Shown here: positions 18,112-26,344 of the stretch, one piece after another
Numbering within the stretch: the stretch's first letter is position 1
Layout of the letters: the number at the start of each line of letters is the position of its first letter
Assembly: GCF_015453285.1 (NCBI RefSeq)
Contig: NZ_JADLZT010000010.1
Coordinates: 1-64,000 of the forward strand
DNA from: Lysobacter niastensis
GTDB taxonomy: Bacteria; Pseudomonadota; Gammaproteobacteria; Xanthomonadales; Xanthomonadaceae
Direction: 5' to 3'
Length of the DNA stretch: 64,000 nucleotides
Notes under the pieces: generated by a model
The model's database searches: none
Seen by the model: the letters and a program-made list of their open reading frames with translations, nothing else
What the model was told of the DNA's origin: nothing
Translations under genes and position numbers: made by a program

Positions 18112-18272
18112 CTGCTTGTTCTTCCCCAATTGATTGGAATGGTCCCTTGACCCGCCCGACGTACGGCCGCGGATGGCAGCATCGAATCATGGGCGGCGTC
18201 CCCGCACAAGCGGCGACGCGGCAAATACCGTGCCGGCTGGCCGCGGCGGCGGACCGGCGCGACAATACCCGC

Positions 18273-18473
18273 ATGGAAATCACCCTCAATGGCGAGCCGC
18301 GCGCGATCGCGGCGACGATGACGGTTCTGGAATTGCTGGCGCAGGAGGGCCTGGGCGAACGCCGGGTCGCGGTCGAGGTCAACGGCGAGATCGTTCCGCG
18401 CAGCCGCCATGGCGAGCATGCCCTGGCATCGGGCGACCGCATCGAAATCGTGCACGCGCTGGGCGGCGGTTAG
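18273..18473 (+). CDS. thiS: Sulfur carrier protein ThiS
   Basis: A 66-residue ubiquitin-fold protein beginning MEITLNGEPR and ending in Gly-Gly-Gly, preserving the C-terminal Gly-Gly that is adenylated and thiocarboxylated to donate sulfur for the thiamine thiazole ring. The ATG at 18273 starts the domain precisely; an in-frame extension to 18147 has no support. thiG lies on the same strand but 371 bases away, an unusually wide gap that contains the structured repeat described separately. Confidence 0.93.
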   Translation: MEITLNGEPRAIAATMTVLELLAQEGLGERRVAVEVNGEIVPRSRHGEHALASGDRIEIVHALGGG

Positions 18474-18537
18474 GCGTCGGCTGGCTGGGACAGACCCAGC
18501 AGGACGCCCCCGGAGGGGGCGATGCCGTTTAGGAAAA

Positions 18538-18660
18538 CCGCGCGGTGAATACCGTGGCGGACGGGAACCCGGCCATCCCGCGTAAGCAGGACCCGAGGCT
18601 TTGCGACGCCGGCTTGCGCCGGTTGTGCCTTTTCGTGCCGCACGGTATTGCACCGCGCGG
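18538..18660. repeat. 123-bp inverted-repeat element (or structured RNA) between thiS and thiG
   Basis: CCGCGCGGTG-AATACCGTG at 18538-18556 is the reverse complement of 18641-18660 apart from one extra base. The 84-base interior can form further hairpins, for example CCGGC-TTGC-GCCGG near 18610. The form (about 120 bp bounded by ~20-bp inverted repeats) is like the flagellar-cluster element at 37299-37417, so a small palindromic repeat is the simplest reading. A non-coding RNA cannot be excluded. Upstream are two more hairpins (GCTGG...CCAGC near 18487 and GCCCCC-GGA-GGGGGC near 18516). I see no TPP-riboswitch core and no convincing gene in 18474-18844. Confidence 0.6.
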
Positions 18661-18844
18661 AGCTTCTCGACCTGGGCAGCGGGGAACAGGGGGATACCCG
18701 CCGACGCTCGCGAGCCGCTCCATGGCCTATACGCATCGACTTGGGGCCCTAGGCCAAACGTTTATGCATTTTTCAGCTTCGCGCGACTGCCGGTCGGCTT
18801 CGGCCGACAACCGGCGCCGGACCCGGCGCTGGTAACATTTAGCG

Positions 18845-19651
18845 ATGACTGCCCTCCTCCATACCGCACTGGCGACCGACTCCCTGGTCGTCGCCGGCAA
18901 GCCCTATTCCTCGCGCCTGCTCACCGGCACCGGCAAGTTCGCCGACCTGGAACAGACGCGCCTGGCCACCGACGCCGCCGGCGCGCAGATCGTCACCGTC
19001 GCGATCCGCCGCACCAACATCGGCCAGAACCCCGGCGAGCCGAACCTGCTCGACGTGCTGCCGCCCGACCGCTACACGATCCTGCCCAACACCGCCGGCT
19101 GCTACACCGCCGACGACGCCGTGCGCACCTGCCGCCTGGCGCGCGAGCTGCTCGACGGCCACAACCTGGTCAAGCTGGAAGTGCTCGGCGACCAGAAGAC
19201 CCTCTACCCCGACGTCGTGCAGACGCTGGCCGCCGCCGAAACGCTGGTGAAGGACGGCTTCGACGTCATGGTCTACACCTCCGACGACCCGATCCTGGCC
19301 AAGCGCCTGGAGGAGATCGGCTGCGTGGCGGTGATGCCGCTTGCCGCGCCGATCGGCTCGGGCCTGGGCATCCAGAACCGCTACAACCTGCTTGAGATCG
19401 TCGAGAACGCCAAGGTGCCGATCATCGTCGATGCCGGCGTGGGCACCGCCTCCGACGCCGCCATCGCCATGGAGCTGGGCTGCGACGGCGTGCTGATGAA
19501 CACCGCCATTGCCGGCGCAAAGGATCCGGTGCTGATGGCTCACGCGATGAAGCTGGCCGTCGAAGCCGGACGCGCCGCCTTCAAGGCCGGCCGCATTCCG
19601 CGCAAGCGCTTCGCTTCGGCGTCCAGCCCGATCGACGGGATCATCGGGTGA
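18845..19651 (+). CDS. thiG: Thiazole synthase ThiG
   Basis: This 268-residue TIM-barrel enzyme condenses deoxyxylulose phosphate, dehydroglycine and ThiS-borne sulfur into the thiazole phosphate of thiamine. Diagnostic segments are [42 protein letters not shown] and the phosphate-binding [27 protein letters not shown]. It is followed 90 bases later by trmB, an arrangement also known in Pseudomonas (thiS-thiG-trmB). Confidence 0.96.
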   Translation: MTALLHTALATDSLVVAGKPYSSRLLTGTGKFADLEQTRLATDAAGAQIVTVAIRRTNIGQNPGEPNLLDVLPPDRYTILPNTAGCYTADDAVRTCRLARELLDGHNLVKLEVLGDQKTLYPDVVQTLAAAETLVKDGFDVMVYTSDDPILAKRLEEIGCVAVMPLAAPIGSGLGIQNRYNLLEIVENAKVPIIVDAGVGTASDAAIAMELGCDGVLMNTAIAGAKDPVLMAHAMKLAVEAGRAAFKAGRIPRKRFASASSPIDGIIG

Positions 19652-19655
19652 GCCC

Positions 19656-19680
19656 GTGCGCGAGCCACTGGCTCGCGCAC
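19656..19680. terminator. Perfect GC hairpin after thiG
   Basis: GTGCGCGAGCC and GGCTCGCGCAC form an 11-bp perfect stem with a three-base loop a few bases after the thiG stop. No T-run follows, so it may attenuate or stabilise the message rather than stop transcription into trmB. Confidence 0.4.
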
Positions 19681-19741
19681 CGGCGAACGCCCGGCCCTGA
19701 GTTTCATTGCGCAGCGATCATCCTTCAAAGAAGAACCCCGC

Positions 19742-20485
19742 TTGTCCGACGCACCCGACACCCGCAAGACCCCGCCCAAGCCTTTCACCGTCGAGGAAGG
19801 ACGTCGCCAGGTGCGCAGCTTCGTGCTGCGCCAGGGGCGCTTCACGGAGGCGCAGCAGCGCGCGTTCGACACGCATTGGCCACGCTTCGGCCTGGACTAC
19901 ACCGCTGGTGACGGCCGCGGCCAGCCGCGCGATTTCGACGCCGTGTTCGGGCGCAAGGCGCCGCGCGTGCTGGAGATCGGCTTCGGTAACGGAGAGGCCC
20001 TGCGCTACGCCGGCCAGCACGACAAGGACCGCGACCTGATCGGCATCGAGGTGCACGCGCCGGGCGTCGGGCGCCTGCTCAATGCGCTGGCCGAAGACGG
20101 CAGCGACCACGTCCGCGTCTACCACCACGACGCGGTCGAGGTGCTCAGGAACGAGATCGCCGACGGCTCGCTCGACGAGATCCGCATCTACTTCCCCGAC
20201 CCCTGGCACAAGAAGCGCCACAACAAGCGCCGCCTCGTGCAGCCGGAGTTCGCGAAGCTGATCACCAGCAAACTCGCCGCGGGCGGCCGCTTGCACCTCG
20301 CCACCGATTGGCACGACTATGCCGAGCAGATGTGGGATGTGCTCGATGCGACGCTGGGGCTGGCCAATCGTGCCGGTCCGCGCGGCAGCGTGCCGCGGCC
20401 GGAATGGCGACCGCAGACCCACTTCGAAACCCGCGGCCAGAAACTCGGGCACGGGGTGTGGGATCTTCTCTACGACCGGACCTGA
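19742..20485 (+). CDS. trmB: tRNA (guanine-N7-)-methyltransferase TrmB
   Basis: A 247-residue class I methyltransferase that makes m7G46 in tRNA. Features are the [15 protein letters not shown]-terminal block, the SAM site [26 protein letters not shown], and [15 protein letters not shown] with the catalytic/tRNA-binding residues. The apparent start is TTG at 19742, preceded by AAAGAAGAA; no ATG lies upstream in frame, and the next downstream ATGs would remove conserved residues. Confidence 0.94.
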   Translation: MSDAPDTRKTPPKPFTVEEGRRQVRSFVLRQGRFTEAQQRAFDTHWPRFGLDYTAGDGRGQPRDFDAVFGRKAPRVLEIGFGNGEALRYAGQHDKDRDLIGIEVHAPGVGRLLNALAEDGSDHVRVYHHDAVEVLRNEIADGSLDEIRIYFPDPWHKKRHNKRRLVQPEFAKLITSKLAAGGRLHLATDWHDYAEQMWDVLDATLGLANRAGPRGSVPRPEWRPQTHFETRGQKLGHGVWDLLYDRT

Positions 20486-20505
20486 CGAGCGCCCCACACC
20501 AAGGC

Positions 20506-22344
20506 ATGGACACCGCGCTCCCGCTCACCACTGACATGAAGCTCGTGCTCGGGCTGGTGGGCTTCACGATGGTGATGTTCCTGTTCGAGCGCATCCGCGC
20601 CGACGTCGTCGCCCTCGTCGTGCTGGTGCTGCTGGGCCTGTCGGGCGTGGTCGAGACCGACGAGCTGTTCAACGGCTTCTCCGGTAACGCGGTGATCAGC
20701 ATCATCGCGACGATGATCCTCGGCGCCGGCCTGGACCGCACCGGCGCCCTCAACCGCCTCGCCGGCTGGCTGCTGCGCCGGGCCAGGGGCGTCGAACAGC
20801 GATTGCTGCTGCTGACCAGCGCGGTCGCGGGCATCAACTCCTCGATCATGCAGAACCCGTCGGTGATGGCGCTCTACATGCCGGTGGCTGCGCGCCTGTC
20901 CTCGCGTACCGGCCTGACCCTCCCGCGCCTGCTGCTGCCGATCGCAGCCGCCATCGTGATGGGCGGCGGCCTGACCATGGTCGGCAACTCGCCGCTGATC
21001 CTGCTCAACGACCTGTTGATGGCGGCCAACGCCAACCTGCCCTCGGGTGCGGCGACGCTGGAACCATTCAAGATGTTCGCGCCGCTGCCGATCGGCGCGT
21101 CGCTGCTGGCGGCATCGCTGGCCTACTTCCACTTCTTCGGCGACAAGCAGCTGCGCGACGAGGACGGCAAGGGCGCCACGCCGGCACGCACGCAGAGCTA
21201 CTTCGCCAAGGCCTACGGCATCGACGGCGACGTCTACGAGCTGACCGTGACCGCCGACAGCCCGCTGGTGGGCATGTCGCTGGGTGAAGCCGAGGCGCTG
21301 CGCGGCGCACCGCTGCTGCTGGCGCTGAAGACCGGCGAAGAAGCCCGGCTGGCACCGCCGGCGGACGAGCGCATCTGGGTCGGCAGCGTGCTCGGCGCGA
21401 TGGGTCCGAAGCAGCAGGTCAGCGACTTCGCGCAGAACCACTTCCTGCGCCTGAGTTCGCGGCTGCGCAACTTCGCCGACCTGTTCAATCCGAGCCGCGC
21501 CGGCATTTCCGAGGCAGTGATCCCGGCGACCTCGCAGTTCATCGGCAAGACCGGCCGCGACCTGCAGCTGCGCAAGCAGATGGGCCTGAGCCTGCTCGCG
21601 GTCAACCGCGACAAGACCGTGCTGCGCGAGAACGTGCGCGACGTCTCGCTGCGCGCCGGCGACATGCTGGTGTTCCACAGCATCTGGACCGACCTGGCCG
21701 AAGCCGCCGAGAGCCGCGACCTGGTCGTCGTCACCGACTACCCGAAGGGCGAGCAGCGCCCGCACAAGTTCAAGATCGCGATGGCGATCTTCGCGGTGTC
21801 GATGCTGCTGGCACTGTCCTCGCGCCTGCCGGTGTCGATCGCGCTGATGACCGGAGTCGCCGGCATGCTGATCGCCGGCGTGATCCACATCGACGAGGCC
21901 TACGCGGCCATCAACTGGAAGACCGTGTTCCTGATGGCCTGCCTGATCCCGCTGGGCTGGGCGATGGACTCCAGTGGCGCGGCGGCGTGGATCGCCGGCC
22001 ACAGTGTCGAGCAGTTGCCGACCGGCACGCCGGTCTGGCTGATGGAACTGACGCTGGGCCTGCTGACGACCGCGTTCTCGCTGGTGATCAGCCACGTCGG
22101 CGCCACCATCGTGGTCGTGCCGCTGGCGATCAACATGGCGCTGGCGGCAGGCGGCAACCCGACCGCGTTCGCGCTGATCGTGGCGCTGTCGGCCTCCAAC
22201 AACTTCATGACCGCGTCCAACCCGGTGATATCGATGATCACCGGTCCGGCCGGCTACACCGGCAAGGAGTTGTGGAAGATCGGTGGCCCGCTGTCGCTGA
22301 TCTACACGGCGGTGATCGTGCTGATGGTCAACCTGATGTACTGA
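20506..22344 (+). CDS. SLC13-family (CitT/ArsB-type) permease with central TrkA-C domain
   Basis: A 612-residue transporter with two blocks of membrane helices (about residues 8-205 and 425-612) flanking a cytosolic region. That region (about 225-395) carries a RCK_C/TrkA-C module: YELTVTADSPLVGMSLGEAEALRG and the second copy SQFIGKTGRDLQLRKQMGLSLLAVNRD. The helical parts have the SNNFMTASNPV and QNPSVMALYMP hairpin segments typical of the DASS/ion-transporter superfamily. Members with this layout move sulfate, dicarboxylates or other anions with sodium. The exact substrate cannot be assigned. The start at 20506 follows trmB by 20 bases. Confidence 0.85.
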   Translation: MDTALPLTTDMKLVLGLVGFTMVMFLFERIRADVVALVVLVLLGLSGVVETDELFNGFSGNAVISIIATMILGAGLDRTGALNRLAGWLLRRARGVEQRLLLLTSAVAGINSSIMQNPSVMALYMPVAARLSSRTGLTLPRLLLPIAAAIVMGGGLTMVGNSPLILLNDLLMAANANLPSGAATLEPFKMFAPLPIGASLLAASLAYFHFFGDKQLRDEDGKGATPARTQSYFAKAYGIDGDVYELTVTADSPLVGMSLGEAEALRGAPLLLALKTGEEARLAPPADERIWVGSVLGAMGPKQQVSDFAQNHFLRLSSRLRNFADLFNPSRAGISEAVIPATSQFIGKTGRDLQLRKQMGLSLLAVNRDKTVLRENVRDVSLRAGDMLVFHSIWTDLAEAAESRDLVVVTDYPKGEQRPHKFKIAMAIFAVSMLLALSSRLPVSIALMTGVAGMLIAGVIHIDEAYAAINWKTVFLMACLIPLGWAMDSSGAAAWIAGHSVEQLPTGTPVWLMELTLGLLTTAFSLVISHVGATIVVVPLAINMALAAGGNPTAFALIVALSASNNFMTASNPVISMITGPAGYTGKELWKIGGPLSLIYTAVIVLMVNLMY

Positions 22345-22357
22345 GGCCGAGAGGCCC

Positions 22358-22810
22358 TCACAGGTACCGCTGCAGCGTTTCCAGCTCTTCCCGGCACGCC
22401 CGGCTGAAGGCAACGATCGGATCGCCCTCCGCCTTGGATTCCAGCGCGCCGCGCACCAGGTCGGCCAGGGTGATGTTGGGCATCGCGTAGACCTCGGCCG
22501 TGCGCTTCAGCAGCCGCTCGGCCTCCTCGAGCACCGGCTGCGTGCACACCAGCTGGATGCGGCAGTACAGGCCATACATGCGCACGATCTGGTTGGCGTC
22601 GCTGATCTCGTGTTCCAGCGCGTCGATCATCCGCGCCGATGCTTCGTCGATGTAGGCGCCGTAGAGCGCCTCGCGCTTGGCAATTTCCTCGCGCACGCGC
22701 TGGTTTCGGGTGGTGTAGCGCTGACTCAGCCAGGCGGTGGCCAGTGTTGTCAGGCCGCCGATCAGGCTGCCGAACAGCGCCGCCATCGCGGTGATCACGG
22801 AGTTTTCCAT
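22358..22810 (-). CDS. Hypothetical membrane-anchored protein
   Basis: I do not recognise this 150-residue protein. It has one N-terminal membrane helix (about residues 5-28, ALFGSLIGGLTTLATAWLSQ) followed by a mostly helical, charged domain (REEIAKREALYGAYIDEASARMIDALEHE) that may form a coiled coil. The pattern of an N-terminal helix followed by YTTRNQRVREEIAKREALY recurs in uncharacterised proteins of proteobacteria. It is convergent with the permease gene with a 13-base gap and stands alone on its strand. Confidence 0.65.
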   Translation of the reverse strand: MENSVITAMAALFGSLIGGLTTLATAWLSQRYTTRNQRVREEIAKREALYGAYIDEASARMIDALEHEISDANQIVRMYGLYCRIQLVCTQPVLEEAERLLKRTAEVYAMPNITLADLVRGALESKAEGDPIVAFSRACREELETLQRYL

Positions 22811-22876
22811 GCTGCGCCTCCGAAACGGACCGGCCCAACAGCAGCAACGTAAATCCCCGAGAAGTCAGCCGAAAGG

Positions 22877-23260
22877 TCAATCGCCTAAGAGCACCTGCCC
22901 GTCGCGGATCGATACGGCCACGGCACGCAGCGCCTCGCCGCGGCACGGGCCGGCCACGCATTCGCCGCGTTGCAGTTCGAAGCTCGCGCCGTGCGCGGCA
23001 CAGACCAGCAGGCCGTCCTTGCTCTTGAGGAACTGGCCCGGCGCCCAGTCCAGGCGGCGCCCGGCGTGCGGGCAGATGTTGAACCACGCACGCACGTGAT
23101 CGCCATCACGGTAGAGCAGCAGCGATTCGGCATCGCTGTCGATGACGGCCTCGACCTCGGCGAATCCGCCGTCCGGAATGCGCTCAAGCGGCAGCAGCAC
23201 GGCCGGATTTCCGGCCGCGACGTGCTCATTGTTTAACGAAGTTCTCACACCTTCGTTCAT
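22877..23260 (-). CDS. Rieske [2Fe-2S] domain protein
   Basis: A single-domain Rieske ferredoxin-like protein of 127 residues. The cluster ligands are complete: CPHAG (Cys and His) and, 17 residues later, CAAHGASF (Cys and His). It lacks the disulfide Cys pair of cytochrome bc1 Rieske proteins, so it is closer to the ferredoxin components of ring-hydroxylating systems or NirD-like proteins. No oxygenase gene is adjacent. The start at 23260 is chosen over 23317 because the latter would overlap the divergent gene at 23316. Confidence 0.85.
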   Translation of the reverse strand: MNEGVRTSLNNEHVAAGNPAVLLPLERIPDGGFAEVEAVIDSDAESLLLYRDGDHVRAWFNICPHAGRRLDWAPGQFLKSKDGLLVCAAHGASFELQRGECVAGPCRGEALRAVAVSIRDGQVLLGD

Positions 23261-23315
23261 ACCTGGCCCGATACTCGCCTGCCCGGCGCCGACGCCGCAT
23301 TGTCTCACGGACCGC

Positions 23316-23609
23316 ATGTTCGCCCAGAGCTTCCGCTTCGATCACCTGCGCTTCCTCAACGGTTTCGAACCGCGCAAGCCCCGTCACCGCCTGGTGCGTT
23401 TCGCGCTGGGACTGGTCGGGCTGTCGCTGCTGGCGGTGCTGGTGATGTTCAGCGTCGTGCTCGGCGCGGCCATGATCGCGGCCGGACTCGTGTGGAAGAT
23501 GTGGAAGCGCCGCCGCCAGCCGATCGCGCGCGATCCCCGCGTCGTCGAAGGCGAGTACCGCGTCGTGCGCACGCCGTCGGCGACCCCGGTCCTGACGCGC
23601 CGCGCATGA
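23316..23609 (+). CDS. Hypothetical small membrane protein
   Basis: A 97-residue protein not recognised beyond its shape: a basic N-terminus, one clear membrane helix (about residues 34-58, LGLVGLSLLAVLVMFSVVLGAAMIAAG) and a strongly basic juxtamembrane segment (KMWKRRRQP). It overlaps the FAH-family gene by four bases (ATGA), so the two are co-translated. The divergent Rieske gene starts 55 bases upstream on the other strand. Confidence 0.65.
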   Translation: MFAQSFRFDHLRFLNGFEPRKPRHRLVRFALGLVGLSLLAVLVMFSVVLGAAMIAAGLVWKMWKRRRQPIARDPRVVEGEYRVVRTPSATPVLTRRA

Positions 23610-24325
23610 GCGACGTCGTCCCTGCGCCCTCGCAGCCGCGCATTCCGGTCCGCGGCCAGAACCTCCCCGCCGACAGCACCTTCCCCGTCCGCCGCATCTA
23701 CTGCGTCGGCCGCAACTTTGCCGAGCACGCGCGCGAAATGGGCGCCGCGGTGCCGACATCGGCCGCCGACCGCGGCTCGCCGGTGTTCTTCTGCAAGCCC
23801 GCCGACGCCATCGTTCTCGATGGCGTGGTGCCCTACCCGCGCGGCACGCGCGACCTGCACCACGAAGTCGAACTGGTGGTCGCGATCGGCCGCGACGCGC
23901 CCGCCGGCGTGCTCGATGTCGCCGATGCCGATGCGCTGGTCTTCGGCTACGCGGTCGGTCTCGACCTGACCCGCCGCGACCTGCAGGGCGCGGCCAAGGC
24001 CAAGGGCCTGCCGTGGGACACCGGCAAGGCGTTCGACCATTCCGCACCGGTCAGCGCGATCGTGCCGGCCGCCGACGCGGGCGCACTCGGTGCGCGCACG
24101 CTGAGCCTGAAGGTCAACGGCGAGACCCGTCAGCAGGGCTCGCTGGCCGACCTGGTCTGGAACGTGCCGGAGATCCTGCACGAACTGTCGCGTCTGTTCG
24201 CATTGCGCGCTGGCGACCTGGTGTTCATGGGCACGCCGGCCGGCGTCGGCCCGCTGCAGCCGGGCGACCGCTTCGACGCCGAACTCGCCGGCATCGCCAC
24301 CTTGCAGGGTCACATTACGGCCTGA
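23606..24325 (+). CDS. Fumarylacetoacetate hydrolase (FAH) family protein
   Basis: A 239-residue FAH-fold hydrolase. The conserved blocks are [24 protein letters not shown], the metal-binding [15 protein letters not shown] (Glu pair) and [15 protein letters not shown], then [18 protein letters not shown]. Such proteins cleave acylpyruvates, decarboxylate oxaloacetate or hydrolyse related 2-oxo acids; short stand-alone members like this are often acylpyruvase-like. The start overlaps the previous stop (ATGA). Confidence 0.9.
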   Translation: MSDVVPAPSQPRIPVRGQNLPADSTFPVRRIYCVGRNFAEHAREMGAAVPTSAADRGSPVFFCKPADAIVLDGVVPYPRGTRDLHHEVELVVAIGRDAPAGVLDVADADALVFGYAVGLDLTRRDLQGAAKAKGLPWDTGKAFDHSAPVSAIVPAADAGALGARTLSLKVNGETRQQGSLADLVWNVPEILHELSRLFALRAGDLVFMGTPAGVGPLQPGDRFDAELAGIATLQGHITA

Positions 24326-24365
24326 GAGGTATAGTCGCGATCAGTCCCCCGTTAAGGAACGCACG

Positions 24366-24773
24366 ATGGGCATGATCAGCGAGTTCAAGGAGTTCGTATC
24401 GCGCGGCAACGTCGTCGACCTGGCGGTCGGTGTCGTCATCGGCGCGGCTTTCGGCAAGATCGTCACGGCGCTGGTCGATGGCATCGTCATGCCGTCGATC
24501 GGTGCGCTGACCGGCGGCGCCAGTGTCAGTGACTGGAAGCACGTGATCCGGCCCGCGCACCTGGATGCCGCCGGCAAGGAGATCGCCGAGGTTGCCATCA
24601 AGTACGGCCTGTTCATCCAGACGATCATCGACTTCCTGCTGATCGCCTTCGTCATCTTCCTGTTCCTCAAGGCCTACAACCGCGTCCGCACCCCGGCGGC
24701 CGCACCGGCCGTGGCGGAGGACGTGCTGCTGCTGCGTGAGATCCGCGATTCGCTGAAGTCGCGGCAGCCCTGA
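24366..24773 (+). CDS. mscL: Large-conductance mechanosensitive channel MscL
   Basis: A 135-residue channel subunit that opens under membrane tension to release solutes in osmotic down-shock. The amphipathic N-terminus [21 protein letters not shown] leads into the pore helix with the typical [17 protein letters not shown], followed by a periplasmic loop, a second helix ([23 protein letters not shown]) and the cytoplasmic bundle. The gene ends before a strong terminator. Confidence 0.96.
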   Translation: MGMISEFKEFVSRGNVVDLAVGVVIGAAFGKIVTALVDGIVMPSIGALTGGASVSDWKHVIRPAHLDAAGKEIAEVAIKYGLFIQTIIDFLLIAFVIFLFLKAYNRVRTPAAAPAVAEDVLLLREIRDSLKSRQP

Positions 24774-24834
24774 GGCCGCGCCGGACGTAATGCCAAACGC
24801 GGCACAGCCCCGCGTGACTACAGGCACCCCAAGG

Positions 24835-24874
24835 CGAAGCCGCGAGTTGTTACCCTCGCGGCTTCGTTTTTTTT
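24835..24874 (+). terminator. Intrinsic terminator after mscL
   Basis: CGAAGCCGCGAG and CTCGCGGCTTCG form a perfect 12-bp stem with an eight-base loop, followed by eight Ts. It ends mscL and insulates the peptidase gene whose start is 20 bases further on. Confidence 0.95.
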
Positions 24875-24893
24875 GCCCAGGGGATTCGTCGTA

Positions 24894-26333
24894 ATGCGCG
24901 CAATGCTGTCGGTGGCCATCGCCACCCTGCTGTCCGGAGCCGTGCTGTCTGGTTCCGCTTTCGCCGCCGATGCCGCCAAGCGCGAAACCCGAATCCCCGA
25001 CCAGGCCATGGCCACCGCGGCCAAACTGCGCGAGACCGCCCTCGCCAGCGACCTGGGCTACCGCATCACCGAATCCCTGACCACCGAGGTCGGTCCGCGC
25101 CTGGCCGGCAGCGAAGCCGACGCGCGCGCCGTCGCCTGGGCACAGGCCAAGTTCAAGGAGCTGGGCTTCGACAAGGTCTGGATCGAGCCGGTCACCTTCC
25201 CCAAGTGGGAGCGCCGCAGCGAAAGCGCGCAGGTGCTCGGCGCCAGCACGCAGCCGCTGCGTCTGACCGCGCTGGGCGGAAGCCCGGCCGGCACGGTCGA
25301 AGCCGAGGTCGTCCGCTTCGCCGACCTGGCCGCGCTGGAAGCCGCCGCGCCGGGCTCGCTGGCCGGCAAGATCGCCTTCATCGACTACCGGATGGAGCGC
25401 GCCCGCGACGGCGCCGGCTACGGCCCCGGTGGCAAGGTGCGCAGCCGCGGCCCGTCGGCGGCGATCCGCGGCGGCGCCGCAGGCTACCTGATGCGCTCGG
25501 CCGGTACCGACTCGCATCGCATGCCGCACACCGGCATCACCCGCTTCGACGAAGGCCTGACCCCGATCCCGTCGGCCGCGCTGGCCGTGCCCGACGCCGA
25601 CCAGCTCGCTCGCCTGCTCGCGCGCGGCCCGGTCAAGGTGCGCATGGCGCTGGACTGCGGCTGGGACGGCACCTACACCTCGCACAATGTCATTGGCGAG
25701 ATCCGCGGCAGCAAGAAGCCCGACGAAGTCGTGCTGATCGGTGGCCACCTCGATTCGTGGGACCTGGGCACCGGCGCGATCGACGACGGCGCCGGCGTCG
25801 GCCTGACGATGGCGGCCGCGCGCCTGATCGGCGACCTCAAGCAGCGTCCGGCGCGCACGATCCGCGTGGTCGCATTCGCCAACGAGGAGCAGGGCCTGCA
25901 CGGCGGCAAGGCCTACGCGGCCAAACACCAGCCGAACCTCAAGCAGCACCAGATCGGCGCCGAGAGCGACTTCGGCGCGGGCCGCATCTACGCCTATTCC
26001 AGCTCCGCACCCGAACATGCGAAGGCTGCCGATGCGCAGATCGCGCAGGCGCTGGCACCGCTGGGCATCGAGTACACGCCGGGCAAGGGCGGCGCGGGTC
26101 CGGACATCGGCCCGTTCGCGGAGAAGGGCCTGGCCTGGGCGCGTCTGGCGCAGGACGGCACCGACTACTTCGACCTGCACCACACGCCGGACGACACCTT
26201 CGATAAGATCGACCCGCAGGCATTGGCGCAGAACGTGGCCGCCTATGCCGTGTTCGCCTACCTGGCCGCGTCGGCCGAGGGCGATTTCGGCAGCCAGCCG
26301 GCGGCCGCTTCCACCACCCCCGTCGGGAAATAG
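24894..26333 (+). CDS. Exported M28-family metallopeptidase
   Basis: A 479-residue zinc aminopeptidase-like protein with a signal peptide (residues 1-24, ending AFA-A). The PA-like insertion (about 150-260) precedes the catalytic domain, which shows ligands in GGHLDSWDLGTGAIDDGAG (His and Asp), the catalytic and metal Glu pair in NEEQGLHGG, Asp in ESDFGAG and the final His in LHHTPDDT. It probably trims peptides in the periplasm or outside the cell, consistent with a proteolytic lifestyle. The ATG at 24894 is chosen over a TTG at 24873 that would lie in the terminator T-run. Confidence 0.92.
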   Translation: MRAMLSVAIATLLSGAVLSGSAFAADAAKRETRIPDQAMATAAKLRETALASDLGYRITESLTTEVGPRLAGSEADARAVAWAQAKFKELGFDKVWIEPVTFPKWERRSESAQVLGASTQPLRLTALGGSPAGTVEAEVVRFADLAALEAAAPGSLAGKIAFIDYRMERARDGAGYGPGGKVRSRGPSAAIRGGAAGYLMRSAGTDSHRMPHTGITRFDEGLTPIPSAALAVPDADQLARLLARGPVKVRMALDCGWDGTYTSHNVIGEIRGSKKPDEVVLIGGHLDSWDLGTGAIDDGAGVGLTMAAARLIGDLKQRPARTIRVVAFANEEQGLHGGKAYAAKHQPNLKQHQIGAESDFGAGRIYAYSSSAPEHAKAADAQIAQALAPLGIEYTPGKGGAGPDIGPFAEKGLAWARLAQDGTDYFDLHHTPDDTFDKIDPQALAQNVAAYAVFAYLAASAEGDFGSQPAAASTTPVGK

Positions 26334-26344
26334 TCCGCAGCTAC

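Noticed and set aside
15806-18442. Long minus-strand frame of about 878 codons
   Set aside because: It crosses the tRNA, rsmE and the autotransporter gene out of frame and has the Arg/Ala-rich composition of a shadow.
18545-18835. Possible 96-codon ORF in the thiS-thiG gap
   Set aside because: It runs through the inverted-repeat element, has no ribosome site and reads as low-quality sequence.
18474-18844. TPP riboswitch before thiG
   Set aside because: The conserved CUGAGA and the downstream ACC(U)GAUCUGG-type core were not found on either strand.
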